DNA from: JBFKQC01 sp041627895
Lineage (GTDB): Bacteria; Pseudomonadota; Alphaproteobacteria; Rhodobacterales; Rhodobacteraceae
Direction of reading: 5' to 3'
Length of the DNA stretch: 64,000 nucleotides
Assembly: GCA_041627895.1 (NCBI GenBank)
Contig: JBFKQC010000003.1
Coordinates: 62,001-126,000 of the forward strand
Position numbers and translations under genes: made by a program. How positions within the stretch are numbered: the stretch's first letter is position 1; the number at the start of each line of letters is the position of its first letter. The notes under the pieces are model-generated. The model saw nothing but the letters and a program-made list of their open reading frames with translations. It did not search any database and had not been told where the DNA came from. Of the stretch, positions 52,950 through 61,954 are shown piece after piece.

Positions 52950-55061
52950 GTGGCCAAGTCGTTTCTCAGATCCGGCAGTCCGGCCCGCATGGGTGCGCAT
53001 TTCGACGGCGAGGGTACGAATTTCGCCGTGTTCTCGGCCCATGCGTCGAAGATCGAGCTGTGCCAGTTCTCCGAAGACGGCCGAACCGAGATCAAGCGCC
53101 ACAGGCTGCCCGAACGCACCGGCAACGTCTGGCACGGCTACGCGCCGGGGCTGAAGCCCGGGGCGCCTTACGGCTTTCGCGCGCACGGGGCCTACGCGCC
53201 CGAGGCCGGGCACCGCTTCAACCCCAGGAAGCTGCTTCTCGACCCCTATACGCGCGAATTGCTTGGCGGTTGGACAAACGGCCATGCGTTGTTGGGTTAC
53301 GATCCCGCCTCGCCGGAATCCGATCTTTCGATCAGCACCATCGACAGCGCGCACTACGTGCCCAAGTCGGTGGTGTCCGACCCGGCGCTTTTCGACCTGA
53401 TGCGGCGCGCGCCTGCAACCGGCTGGTCGGAAACGCTGATCTACGAAGCGCACGTCAAGGGGCTGACCAAGCAACACCCGGGCGTGCCGGGTGCGTTGCG
53501 CGGCAGCTACGAGGGGCTGGCCAGCGACGCGGTGCTCGATCACCTCGCCAAGCTGAACATCACGGCGGTCGAGCTGTTGCCGGTTCATGCCTTCGTCGAT
53601 GACGGTTTCCTGCTGGAGCGCGGGCTGAGGAATTACTGGGGTTACAACTCGATCGGCTTCTTCGCTGCCGAGCCGCGCTATTTCGGGCCGGCGGGACTGG
53701 CCGGGTTCCGGGCGATGGTCGACCGGTTCCACACCGCCGGGATCGAGGTGATCCTGGACGTCGTCTACAACCATACGGCCGAGGGCGACCACCGCGGCCC
53801 GACGCTGTGCTTCCGCGGGCTGGACAACGCGTCGTATTACCGGCTGATCGACGGCCAGCCGCGGTACTACGTCAACGACACGGGCACCGGCAACACGCTG
53901 AACCTGTCCCATCCGCAGGTGCTGCGCATGGTGATGGACAGCCTGCGGTTCTGGGTCGAATGCATGGGCGTCGACGGGTTCCGCTTCGATCTTGCCACCA
54001 CGCTCGGGCGCGAGGCGCACGGCTTCGACCGGCGCGGCGGCTTCTTCGACGCGATCCGGCAGGATCCGGTCCTGACCGGCGTCAAGCTGATCGCCGAACC
54101 ATGGGATGTCGGCCCCGGTGGCTATCAGCTTGGCGAATACCCGCCCGAATTCGCCGAGTGGAACGACAAGGTCCGCGACAGCGTGCGCCGCTACTGGCGC
54201 GGCGACGATCACAGCGCGCAGGACCTCGGCGCGCGGCTGCTGGGCTCGGCGGACGTGTTCGACCGGCGCCACCGCCGCGCCTGGTCGTCGGTCAACATGG
54301 TCACCTCGCATGACGGCTTCACGCTGGCCGACGTCACCCGCTACAACGAGCGCCACAACGATGCCAACGGCGAGGCCGGCGCCGACGGCCACCACGCCAA
54401 TTTCAGCGACAATTGCGGCGTCGAGGGCGAAACGGCCGACCCGAAGATCCGTGCCCGCCGCACACGGCGCCAGCGCAACATGCTGGCCACGCTCTTTCTG
54501 TCGCAAGGCACGCCGATGCTGCTGGCCGGCGACGAGATCGCAAATTCGCAGAAAGGCAACAACAACGCCTATGCCCAGGACAACCCGACCGGCTGGGTGA
54601 ACTGGGGCAAGATCGACGAGGACCTGCTTGAATTCGTCGCCGCGCTGTCGGCCTTCCGGCGCGAGCACAAGGCGCTGCGACAGACGCATTTCCTGCACGG
54701 CGCGCGGCGCCCGCTCGACCGGCTGCCGGACGTCGAGTGGAGCGATTTCGACGGCCAGCCCCTGCAATGGAAGGACCCGGGGCTGTCGAACTTCTGCCTG
54801 ACGCTGCGCTGCTCGGCCGAGGCGATGGCGCACGAGGAGGACACCGACAGCGTCTTCCTGGTCTTCAACCGCGATCGCGAGGACTCCGAGGTCAGGCTGC
54901 CCGCGACGCCCGAGGGCGAGCACTGGGTGCGCGCCGTGGACACCGCCGAGCGCGACGTGTTCCGCGTCTGCGAGATCGGCGGCGACACGATCGCCGTGCA
55001 GGGCGCCTCGGTCGTGGCGCTGGTGCTCAAGCCGGACCTGAACGGCGATGACGCCGGCTGA
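52950..55061 (+). CDS. glgX: Glycogen debranching enzyme
   Basis: A 703-residue GH13 isoamylase-type enzyme that removes limit-dextrin branches. CBM48 module (AHFDGEGTNFAVFSAHASKI) then barrel with VDGFRFDLATTLGRE (nucleophile Asp), LIAEPWDVGPGGYQLGEYP (acid/base Glu) and VTSHDGFTLADV. GTG start at 52950, with a weak ribosome binding site. It overlaps malQ by 14 bases. Confidence 0.95.
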   Translation: MAKSFLRSGSPARMGAHFDGEGTNFAVFSAHASKIELCQFSEDGRTEIKRHRLPERTGNVWHGYAPGLKPGAPYGFRAHGAYAPEAGHRFNPRKLLLDPYTRELLGGWTNGHALLGYDPASPESDLSISTIDSAHYVPKSVVSDPALFDLMRRAPATGWSETLIYEAHVKGLTKQHPGVPGALRGSYEGLASDAVLDHLAKLNITAVELLPVHAFVDDGFLLERGLRNYWGYNSIGFFAAEPRYFGPAGLAGFRAMVDRFHTAGIEVILDVVYNHTAEGDHRGPTLCFRGLDNASYYRLIDGQPRYYVNDTGTGNTLNLSHPQVLRMVMDSLRFWVECMGVDGFRFDLATTLGREAHGFDRRGGFFDAIRQDPVLTGVKLIAEPWDVGPGGYQLGEYPPEFAEWNDKVRDSVRRYWRGDDHSAQDLGARLLGSADVFDRRHRRAWSSVNMVTSHDGFTLADVTRYNERHNDANGEAGADGHHANFSDNCGVEGETADPKIRARRTRRQRNMLATLFLSQGTPMLLAGDEIANSQKGNNNAYAQDNPTGWVNWGKIDEDLLEFVAALSAFRREHKALRQTHFLHGARRPLDRLPDVEWSDFDGQPLQWKDPGLSNFCLTLRCSAEAMAHEEDTDSVFLVFNRDREDSEVRLPATPEGEHWVRAVDTAERDVFRVCEIGGDTIAVQGASVVALVLKPDLNGDDAG

Positions 55062-56973
55062 GGCGCTGGACGACCTGGCGCGCCGGTGCGGGATCCTGCC
55101 TGTCTATCGGGACATGGCCGGGACCGAGCGCCGCACGACCCCCGACACGCAGCGCGCGCTTCTGCGCGCCATGGGGCTGGTGCCCGTTACCGACGCGCTG
55201 GTCGTGGAGACGGCGCGCCTTCTTGCCTCGGAGGCTGACGAACGCCGCTATCCGCATGACCTGATCGCCGAGGCGGGGCAGCCGTTTTCGCTCGATGCCG
55301 CGCCCGACTGTGTATGGCAAATCGTGTGGGAGGACGGCGGTACGGGCGAGGGCCGCGGGCCGTTCGGGCATCGCTCGCTGCCGATGGGCCTGCACAGGCT
55401 GACCATCGGCGGCGAAACCGTCACGCTGATCGCTGCGCCCGGTTCGGCGCCATCCGTTTCCGGCAAGCGAGGACGCGGCAAGGTCTGGGGCGTGACCGGC
55501 GCGCTATACGGCTTGCGCTCGGCCCGCAACGGCGGCCTCGGCGACTACGCCGATCTTGGCGCCGCCGGCGCCGCGCTGGGCCGGGCGGGCGCGGCATTTC
55601 TCGGCATCAACCCGATCCACGACCTCGGCTGGGGCAACACCGAAGACGCCAGCCCCTACTCGCCCTCGCACCGCGGTTTCCTGAACACCGCCCATATCGC
55701 CACCGACCGCCTTGCTGGATCCGAAGGTCCCGAGGCGGCGAACCCCGCGGGCGACCTTGTCGACTACGCCGCGCATCGCGGCCCGCACCGCGCCCGGCTT
55801 CGCGGGGCCTTCGCCCATTTCCGGGCGCATGCCGCGCCCGAGGATCGCGCCGCCTTCGCGGCCTTCCGCGCCGAACGCGGTGCGGCGCTAGAACAATTCG
55901 CGGCCTTCGAGGCGCTCTCGTCCCGCCACGGCCCGGACTGGCGGCACTGGCCGGCCGATCCCGGGGCCGCGGACCCGGCCGAGGCCGAGTTTCACGCCTG
56001 GCTGCAATGGGTGGCCGACTGCCAGGTCGGCGCCGCGTCGGCCGAAGCGCGCGCGGCTGGGCTGACGCGCGGGCTCTACCTCGACCTCGCTGTCGGCGCG
56101 CGCCGCGGCGGGGCAGAGGCATGGTGCACGCCGGACGCCATTGCCGCCGGTATGTCGCTCGGCGCGCCGCCAGATCACCTGAACCCGCAGGGCCAGAACT
56201 GGCAGGTCACCGCCTTCGCGCCGGCCAAGCTGCGCGCCACGGGATTTGCCGCCTTCCGTGCAATCCTCGCCGCGTCGATGCGGCACGCAGGCATTCTGCG
56301 CATCGACCATATCCTCGGGCTCAATCGCGGGTTCTGGATTCCGGACGACGGCAGCCCGGGCGCCTATGTCGGGCAGCCCTTCGAGGCACTTCTGGCCATC
56401 GTCGCGATCGAGGCGGCGCGCCACGGCACCGTGGTGATCGGCGAGGATCTGGGGCTGGTGCCGGGCGGCGTGCGCCAGGGCATGGCACGGCGCGGCATCT
56501 ACAGCTATTCCGTCCTGCAATACGAGCGCACGAAATCCGACCGGCTCCGCAGCCCGAAGCGGCTGCGCGCCAACAGCCTCGCCTGTTTCGCCACCCACGA
56601 CACGCCGACACTCAGGGGCTTCGCCGAGGGGCGCGACATCGACTGGTGGCAAAGGCTCGGCTGGACCATGCCGGACGAGGCGGCGAAGGCGCGGAAAGCC
56701 CGCGCCCGTGACGTCGCCCGGCTTTGCGCATCGAACGGGGCGGCGCCCGGCGCACTTCGGGACGGCGTGCACGCGGCGCTCGCCGGTTCGCCCGCCGCGC
56801 TGGTCTCGGTCCAACTCGACGACCTCGACGGCGCCGCAGAGGCGCAGAACCTGCCCGGCACCATCGACGAGCACCCGAACTGGCGCCGCCGCTACACCCG
56901 CCCTGTCGAAAGCTTCGCCGACTGGCCCGCCTTCTGCGATACCGCCGCGATCATGCGCCGGAACGGGCGCTGA
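55048..56973 (+). CDS. malQ: 4-alpha-glucanotransferase (amylomaltase)
   Basis: A 641-residue GH77 enzyme that recycles maltodextrins released by GlgX. The barrel begins LYGLRSARNGGLGDYADL; nucleophile Asp is in GILRIDHILGLNRGFWIP, acid/base Glu in VVIGEDLGLVPGGVRQGM and the third Asp in ATHDTPTLRGFAEGRDIDWW. An N-terminal beta domain of about 140 residues precedes it. Translation is coupled to glgX. It ends the glycogen operon and is followed by an antisense tRNA gene. Confidence 0.94.
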   Translation: MTPAEALDDLARRCGILPVYRDMAGTERRTTPDTQRALLRAMGLVPVTDALVVETARLLASEADERRYPHDLIAEAGQPFSLDAAPDCVWQIVWEDGGTGEGRGPFGHRSLPMGLHRLTIGGETVTLIAAPGSAPSVSGKRGRGKVWGVTGALYGLRSARNGGLGDYADLGAAGAALGRAGAAFLGINPIHDLGWGNTEDASPYSPSHRGFLNTAHIATDRLAGSEGPEAANPAGDLVDYAAHRGPHRARLRGAFAHFRAHAAPEDRAAFAAFRAERGAALEQFAAFEALSSRHGPDWRHWPADPGAADPAEAEFHAWLQWVADCQVGAASAEARAAGLTRGLYLDLAVGARRGGAEAWCTPDAIAAGMSLGAPPDHLNPQGQNWQVTAFAPAKLRATGFAAFRAILAASMRHAGILRIDHILGLNRGFWIPDDGSPGAYVGQPFEALLAIVAIEAARHGTVVIGEDLGLVPGGVRQGMARRGIYSYSVLQYERTKSDRLRSPKRLRANSLACFATHDTPTLRGFAEGRDIDWWQRLGWTMPDEAAKARKARARDVARLCASNGAAPGALRDGVHAALAGSPAALVSVQLDDLDGAAEAQNLPGTIDEHPNWRRRYTRPVESFADWPAFCDTAAIMRRNGR

Positions 56974-57011
56974 GGCGAGCTGGCAGTTGGTCTTTGCAGT
57001 CTGGTTTTTTT

Positions 57012-57087
<76 letters not shown>

Positions 57088-57168
57088 GCCTTGGTCGGGC
57101 GATCCGCCGGACCGCCCGCAGGTCTTATGGAGTCTCGATCCCCAGATCAAGGGGAAAACCGCTCCCCG

Positions 57169-57492
57169 TCAGCTGTCGTCCTCGTCCGATGCGACATCGG
57201 CGATGTCGTCGAGCGAGACGTTGTCGTCGTCGTCGTCTTCAAGAAGGTCGTCGTCCATATCGCCGTCGTCGCCGTCCAGGACGTCGTCGTCATCGTCGAC
57301 CAGTTCCATGTCGTCGTCGTTGTCGCCGCTTTTCTCGGCCTTCTCGGCAATCGCCACGCGCGTCTTGGTGCCGGTGTCCAGCGTGACGACTTCGCCCGTG
57401 TACGGGCTGACGATGGGGTCCTTGTTGAGGTCGTAAAAGCGCTTGCCGGTGGTCGGGCAGACGCGCTTTGTTCCCCATTCTTCCTTGGGCAT
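57169..57492 (-). CDS. TIGR02300 family protein with acidic tail
   Basis: A 107-residue protein found across alphaproteobacteria. The N-terminal half has WGTKRVCPTTGKRFYDLNKD and PIVSPYTGEVV, a small zinc-ribbon-like start with the FYDLN signature. The last 50 residues are almost only Asp/Glu, encoded by repeated GAC/GAT codons. Function is not known; an RNA-polymerase or translation link is often suspected but not shown. Confidence 0.88.
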   Translation of the reverse strand: MPKEEWGTKRVCPTTGKRFYDLNKDPIVSPYTGEVVTLDTGTKTRVAIAEKAEKSGDNDDDMELVDDDDDVLDGDDGDMDDDLLEDDDDDNVSLDDIADVASDEDDS

Positions 57493-57580
57493 GCGCAGTC
57501 CTTTTTCGGTCGTCCGTCAGGGTCGTCTCAGGATGGCGTCCCCTGCCACAACCGCCAATGGCTGTCAAAGCCTTTTCTGG

Positions 57581-57596
57581 GGCCCGCCGGCGGGCC
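57581..57596. repeat. 16-bp perfect palindrome between divergent genes
   Basis: GGCCCGCCGGCGGGCC, about 85 bases from each of the two divergent start codons (TIGR02300 protein and YgjP-like metallopeptidase). It could be a regulatory site or a cruciform-forming chance sequence in GC-rich DNA. Confidence 0.4.
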
Positions 57597-57662
57597 GATT
57601 TCCGCTGGTGCCGGACGCATGCGCCACTGTATCCTTGGGGTAACAACAATGCGGGGCGACAT

Positions 57663-58355
57663 ATGGGGCGGGCGGTGCTTGCGGGCAATCCTCCGGTGGA
57701 AATCACCCTGCGCCGGTCGGCGCGTGCGCGGCGCATCTCGCTGCGGGTCTCGGCGCTTGACGGGCGTGTCACGCTGTCGCTTCCGAGCCGGATGGACGCG
57801 GCCGAGGCGCTGGCCTTCGCCGAAGAGAAATCCGACTGGATTCGGCGGCATCTGGCCCGCCGCGAGGACCCGCAGGACGTCTCGATCGGCGGCATGCTGA
57901 TGTTCCGCGGTGCAGAATTGCCGGTCGTGGCCGGCCGGGGCCACCGCGCGGTGCAGCGGGACGGCGCCATCGTGGTTCCGGGCGCGCCCGGCATGGCGGC
58001 GGCGCGGCTGAAGGCGTTCCTGGTGGCAGAGGCCCGCGCCGCGCTGACCGCGGCCAGCCGGCGCCACGCCGCGGAGCTCGGCCGCGACTTCGGCCGGATC
58101 ACCCTGCGCGACACGCGATCGCGCTGGGGGTCGTGTTCGTCCCGCGGCGACCTGATGTTTTCCTGGCGGCTGGTCATGGCGCCCCCCGAGGTGCTGGACT
58201 ATGTCGCTGCGCACGAGGTCGCGCATCTGTGCGAGATGAACCATTCACCCGCCTTCTGGGCGCTGGTCGACGGGCTTTGCCCGGACTACGCCCTGCCGCG
58301 CCGCTGGCTGCGCGACAACGGGCAGCTTCTGCACCGTTACCGCTTCGGCGATTGA
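57663..58355 (+). CDS. YgjP-like (M48/DUF45) metallopeptidase-type protein
   Basis: A 230-residue cytosolic protein with the zinc motif HEVAHLCEMNHSPAFW (HExxH with a following conserved His), and the upstream DTRSRWGSCSSRGDLMFSWR pattern diagnostic of the YgjP/DUF45 type. RRSARARRISLRVSALDGRV is the basic N-terminal strand of the family. Substrate is unknown. It starts at ATG 57663. Confidence 0.9.
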   Translation: MGRAVLAGNPPVEITLRRSARARRISLRVSALDGRVTLSLPSRMDAAEALAFAEEKSDWIRRHLARREDPQDVSIGGMLMFRGAELPVVAGRGHRAVQRDGAIVVPGAPGMAAARLKAFLVAEARAALTAASRRHAAELGRDFGRITLRDTRSRWGSCSSRGDLMFSWRLVMAPPEVLDYVAAHEVAHLCEMNHSPAFWALVDGLCPDYALPRRWLRDNGQLLHRYRFGD

Positions 58356-58386
58356 CGTGGGGCGCCTGGCGCGGGAAGCTGGGTCC

Positions 58387-59037
58387 ATGTTGATCCAGAA
58401 CCGCCCCGGAGAGGCGGCCGTTTCGGCCCATGATCGGGTCTACCGGACGCTGCGCAGCCGCATCATGCACGGAGAACTGGCGCCGGGCACGCCGATGACC
58501 CTGCGCGGGATCGGCGCCGAGTTCGGCGTGTCGATGACGCCCGCGCGCGAGGCGGTGCGGCGGCTAACGGCAGAGGGCGCGCTGACGCTGTCGTCTTCGG
58601 GCCGGATCTCGACGCCCGAATTGTCGAACGAGCGGATCGAGGAACTGGCGGCGGTGCGCGCACTGCTAGAGCCGGAACTTGCCAGCCGCGCGTTGCCGCG
58701 CGCCCATATCGCACTGCTCGAGCGGCTGCAGACGATCAACGCCACGATCGCCGAGGCCGTCGCGAAGCGCGACGCGGTGGGCTATATCCGGACCAATCTC
58801 GAGTTCCACCGCACGCTCTATCTTCGCGCTCAGGCCCCGGCGATGCTGGCGATGGCGGAAACCGTATGGCTGCAGCTTGGCCCGACGATGCGCAAGCTTT
58901 ACGGACGGCTGAGCCGGACCGAGGTACCGCACAACCACAAGCTGATCGTGGCGGCCTTGCGTGCGGGCGACGAGCCGGGGCTGCGCCTCGCGGTGCGGAC
59001 CGATGTGACCCACGGGTTGCGGATGCTCCTCGCTTGA
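58387..59037 (+). CDS. GntR-family transcriptional regulator (FCD subfamily)
   Basis: A 216-residue regulator: winged-helix N-terminus (DRVYRTLRSRIMHGELAPGT, then LRGIGAEFGVSMTPAREAVR) and an FCD effector domain (about residues 80-210) with NLEFHRTLYLRAQAPAML and HNHKLIVAALRAGD supplying metal or carboxylate ligands. Its stop overlaps the TTG start of the DHFR/RibD-like gene (TTGA), suggesting that both are in one unit. The effector is probably an organic acid. Confidence 0.92.
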   Translation: MLIQNRPGEAAVSAHDRVYRTLRSRIMHGELAPGTPMTLRGIGAEFGVSMTPAREAVRRLTAEGALTLSSSGRISTPELSNERIEELAAVRALLEPELASRALPRAHIALLERLQTINATIAEAVAKRDAVGYIRTNLEFHRTLYLRAQAPAMLAMAETVWLQLGPTMRKLYGRLSRTEVPHNHKLIVAALRAGDEPGLRLAVRTDVTHGLRMLLA

Positions 59038-59579
59038 CCACCGGGCATGTGTTCATCGCGGTGTCGCTCGACGGGTTCATCGCCCGGCCCGACGGCGGCA
59101 TCGACTGGCTGAGCAATGACGAACACGGTACCCCGGACCAGAAGGGCGAGGATTACGGCTGTGCCGCGTTCATGGCGCGGATGGACGGGATCGTGATGGG
59201 CCGCGCCAGCTTCGAGACCGTGGCCGGCTTCGCGACCTGGCCCTACCCGCAACCGGTGATCGTGCTGAGCGGCAGCCTGCGGCAGGCGGATCTGCCCGGG
59301 CGGCTGCGGCGGAAGGTGCGGTTGATGTCGGGGAATCCGCGCGAGGTGCTCGGCACCCTGGCCGGCGAGGGCTGGGCGCGGGCCTACGTGGACGGCGGCG
59401 AGACCATCCGGCGGTTTCTGCGCGCCGGCTGCATCGCCGACATGGTCATCACCCGCCTGCCGGTGCTGATCGGACGCGGGCGGCCGCTGTTCGGCCCGGT
59501 GGAATCGGACCTGTGGCTGACCCATGCCGGGACCCACAGTTATGCGGGCGGTCTGGTGCAAAGCCGCTATGTGGTCTGA
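59034..59579 (+). CDS. Dihydrofolate reductase / RibD C-terminal family protein
   Basis: A 181-residue NADPH-binding reductase-like protein starting TTGHVFIAVSLDGFIARPDG, with GIVMGRASFETVAGF and WARAYVDGGETIRRFLRAGC, both typical of the RibD_C/DHFR fold. The probable start is the TTG at 59034, which overlaps the GntR stop; the alternative GTG at 59049 would remove the first five residues of the family consensus. Substrate is unknown: the group is unlikely to be the housekeeping DHFR. Confidence 0.87.
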   Translation: MTTGHVFIAVSLDGFIARPDGGIDWLSNDEHGTPDQKGEDYGCAAFMARMDGIVMGRASFETVAGFATWPYPQPVIVLSGSLRQADLPGRLRRKVRLMSGNPREVLGTLAGEGWARAYVDGGETIRRFLRAGCIADMVITRLPVLIGRGRPLFGPVESDLWLTHAGTHSYAGGLVQSRYVV

Positions 59580-59717
59580 CGGCAGGGCGCCGCGCGCGCG
59601 TCACGGCTCGTTGTCAGCTGGTTCGCCCGTGGCACCGCACGACAGCGTGATCCGCCCGGCGATGACCGGCGAGAAGATTCGCGCTACGTTCCGCGGACAG
59701 CGCAACGGAGCCACCCG

Positions 59718-60386
59718 ATGACACCGACCCTGACCCGCCGCCAGTTGCTGGCCGCGCTCGCCGCAGCCCCCGCCGGGGCGGTTCCCCTTGCCCTTGCGTC
59801 GCGGGCACAGGAGGCCGGGCTGATCACCGGCAATGTCTGCCTGGTGCAGGCCGAGACCGCCGAGGGGCCGTTCTATGTCGATCCCGGCCTCGTCCGCCGG
59901 GACATCACCGGGGGCCGGGCGGGAACGCCGCTGGTACTGAGGCTGCAGGTCGTCTCGCAGGGCTGCGAGCCGGTCGCGGGGGCGCGGGTCGACGTCTGGC
60001 ACTGCGATGCGGGCGGCGTCTATAGCGGGGTGCGCTCGGCGATCGCGGACGCGCGCGGCGAAACCTTCCTGCGCGGCACCCAGATGACCGACGCCACGGG
60101 CATCGCCGCCTTCGACACGGTCTATCCCGGCTGGTATCCGGGCCGCACGCCGCACATCCACTACAAGGTCTATCTTGGCGATCGGACCGCGCTGACCAGC
60201 CAGTTGTTCTTTCCCGATAGCGTCAGCGACCAGGTCTACCGAAACGGCGGCGCCTATCGGAACGGTCCGGCCGACAGGTTGAACGGGCAGGACGGCATCG
60301 CCCGCCGGGCCGGGGTGGCGGCGGTGGCCGCGGTAGCCGGGACAACCGAGGCGTTGACCGCCGATCTGGTTGTCGGGATCGCGTGA
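59718..60386 (+). CDS. Intradiol-dioxygenase-like protein, probably Tat-exported
   Basis: A 222-residue protein with an N-terminal twin-arginine-like segment (TRRQLLAALAAAPAGAVPLA). The mature part fits the catechol/protocatechuate dioxygenase fold: VDVWHCDAGGVYSG and YPGWYPGRTPHIHYKV, which supply Tyr and His ligands for Fe(III). Export to the periplasm is unusual for ring-cleavage enzymes of catabolic operons; this matches a secreted dioxygenase-like subgroup of unknown substrate. The start has a small GGAGC-type leader. A short hairpin follows. Confidence 0.82.
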   Translation: MTPTLTRRQLLAALAAAPAGAVPLALASRAQEAGLITGNVCLVQAETAEGPFYVDPGLVRRDITGGRAGTPLVLRLQVVSQGCEPVAGARVDVWHCDAGGVYSGVRSAIADARGETFLRGTQMTDATGIAAFDTVYPGWYPGRTPHIHYKVYLGDRTALTSQLFFPDSVSDQVYRNGGAYRNGPADRLNGQDGIARRAGVAAVAAVAGTTEALTADLVVGIA

Positions 60387-60400
60387 CCGGGCAAGCCCGG
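60387..60400. terminator. Short GC hairpin between convergent genes
   Basis: CCGGGC-AA-GCCCGG directly after the dioxygenase stop and 15 bases before the lpdA stop on the other strand. There is no T-run. Confidence 0.35.
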
Positions 60401-60414
60401 CCCGCCCTTGACGC

Positions 60415-61803
60415 TCAGCTGTGGATCGGCCCGTCGCCGCAGGCCAGGGCCGCTTCGCGCACGGCTTCGGAATAGGTCGGGTGCGCGTGGCAGGTGCGGG
60501 CCAGGTCTTCGGCCGCGGCGCCGAATTCCATCGCGACGCAGACTTCGTGGATCAGATCGCCCGCTGCGGGGCCGATGATGTGGGCGCCCAGAATCCGGTC
60601 GGTCTCGGCATCGGCCAGCAGCTTGACGAAACCCTCGCCGGCGAAGACCGCCTTGGCGCGGCCGTTGCCCATGAAGCTGAACTTGCCGACCTTGTACTTG
60701 CGCCCCTTCTCTTTCAGCGTCTCTTCGGTCTCGCCGACGCTGGCGACCTCGGGATGGGTGTAGACCACGCCGGGGATCACGCCATAGTTCACGTGTCCCG
60801 CCTGACCGGCCAGGATTTCGGCGACCGCCATGCCTTCGTCCTCGGCCTTGTGCGCCAGCATCGGCCCGGCGATGCAATCGCCGATGGCGTATATGCCCTT
60901 GATATTGGTCGCATAATGCGCGTCGGTCTCGATCACGCCGCGCTTGTCCTGTTTCACCCCCAACTCGGCCAGCCCGAGGCCATCGGTAAAGGGTTTACGG
61001 CCCGTGGCGACCAGCACGACGTCGGCGTCAAGCACCGCTTCCTCGTCGTTCTTGCGCAGCTTGTAGGTAACCTTGGCCTTGTTCCGGGCCGTCTCGACGC
61101 CCTGCACCGCCGCGCCGAGGATGAAGCCAAGCCCCTGTTTCTTCAGCGTTCTCTGGAAGGTCTTCGCAGTGTCGGCGTCCATGCCGGGGGTGATGTGGTC
61201 GAGGTATTCGACCACCGTCACCTCGGACCCCAGGCGGGCATAGACGCTGCCCATTTCCAGCCCGATCACGCCGGCGCCGATCACCACCATCTTCTTCGGT
61301 ATCTTCGCCAGCGCCAGCGCGCCGGTGGAAGAAACCACAATCTTTTCATCAACTTCCACGCCAGGGATCGTGGTGTAGTCGGACCCGCTGGCGATCACGA
61401 CGGCCTTGGCCTGGTGCACCTCGCCGCCGACCTTGACCTGGCCGGGCCCGGGGATCGAACCCCAGCCCTTCAGCCAGTCTATCTTGTTCTTCTTGAACAG
61501 AAACTCGATGCCCTTCGTGTTCTGGCCGATGACGTCGTCCTTGTAGCCGAGCATCGTCTTCCAGTCGACGCTGGGCGCCTTTCCCTTCAGCCCCATCTTC
61601 GCGAAATTGTGTTGCGATTCATGGAGTTGGTGGCTGGCATGCAAAAGCGCCTTCGAGGGGATGCAACCCACGTTCAGGCAGGTCCCGCCCAGCGTCTCGC
61701 GGCCCTCGACACAGGCGGTTTTAAGGCCCAGCTGGGCGCAGCGGATGGCGCAGACATATCCGCCGGGTCCGGCGCCGATTACGATGACGTCATAGCTGGG
61801 CAT
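60415..61803 (-). CDS. lpdA: Dihydrolipoyl dehydrogenase
   Basis: A 462-residue FAD disulfide reductase (E3 of 2-oxo-acid dehydrogenase complexes). FAD motif VIVIGAGPGGYVCA, redox-active pair GGTCLNVGCIPSK, NAD motif MVVIGAGVIGLEMGSVYARL and the catalytic His in CHAHPTYSEAVREA near the C-terminus. It follows odhB in the same direction after 151 bases, a gap that holds three tandem 11-bp repeats, so it may be separately regulated. Confidence 0.96.
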   Translation of the reverse strand: MPSYDVIVIGAGPGGYVCAIRCAQLGLKTACVEGRETLGGTCLNVGCIPSKALLHASHQLHESQHNFAKMGLKGKAPSVDWKTMLGYKDDVIGQNTKGIEFLFKKNKIDWLKGWGSIPGPGQVKVGGEVHQAKAVVIASGSDYTTIPGVEVDEKIVVSSTGALALAKIPKKMVVIGAGVIGLEMGSVYARLGSEVTVVEYLDHITPGMDADTAKTFQRTLKKQGLGFILGAAVQGVETARNKAKVTYKLRKNDEEAVLDADVVLVATGRKPFTDGLGLAELGVKQDKRGVIETDAHYATNIKGIYAIGDCIAGPMLAHKAEDEGMAVAEILAGQAGHVNYGVIPGVVYTHPEVASVGETEETLKEKGRKYKVGKFSFMGNGRAKAVFAGEGFVKLLADAETDRILGAHIIGPAAGDLIHEVCVAMEFGAAAEDLARTCHAHPTYSEAVREAALACGDGPIHS

Positions 61804-61827
61804 GGGGCCTCCTGGGGTCGATTTTCG

Positions 61828-61860
61828 ACGTCGGTATCACGTCGGTATCACGTCGGTATT
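61828..61860. repeat. Three tandem 11-bp repeats upstream of lpdA
   Basis: ACGTCGGTATC occurs twice in a row and then as ACGTCGGTATT. The period of 11 is close to one helical turn, so all copies face the same side. The array lies 25-57 bases upstream of the lpdA start codon. Confidence 0.7.
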
Positions 61861-61954
61861 GCGTATGTGCGAAATGCGCCATTCAGCCGCCGCGATCGGT
61901 GTGCGAAACCACGCACTCTACGCCGGGCGTCCACGGCTGTGCCTGAGCGCACCG

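Noticed and set aside
57169..57320. GAC/GTC trinucleotide repeats as a microsatellite
   Set aside because: They encode the acidic tail that is typical of the TIGR02300 family.
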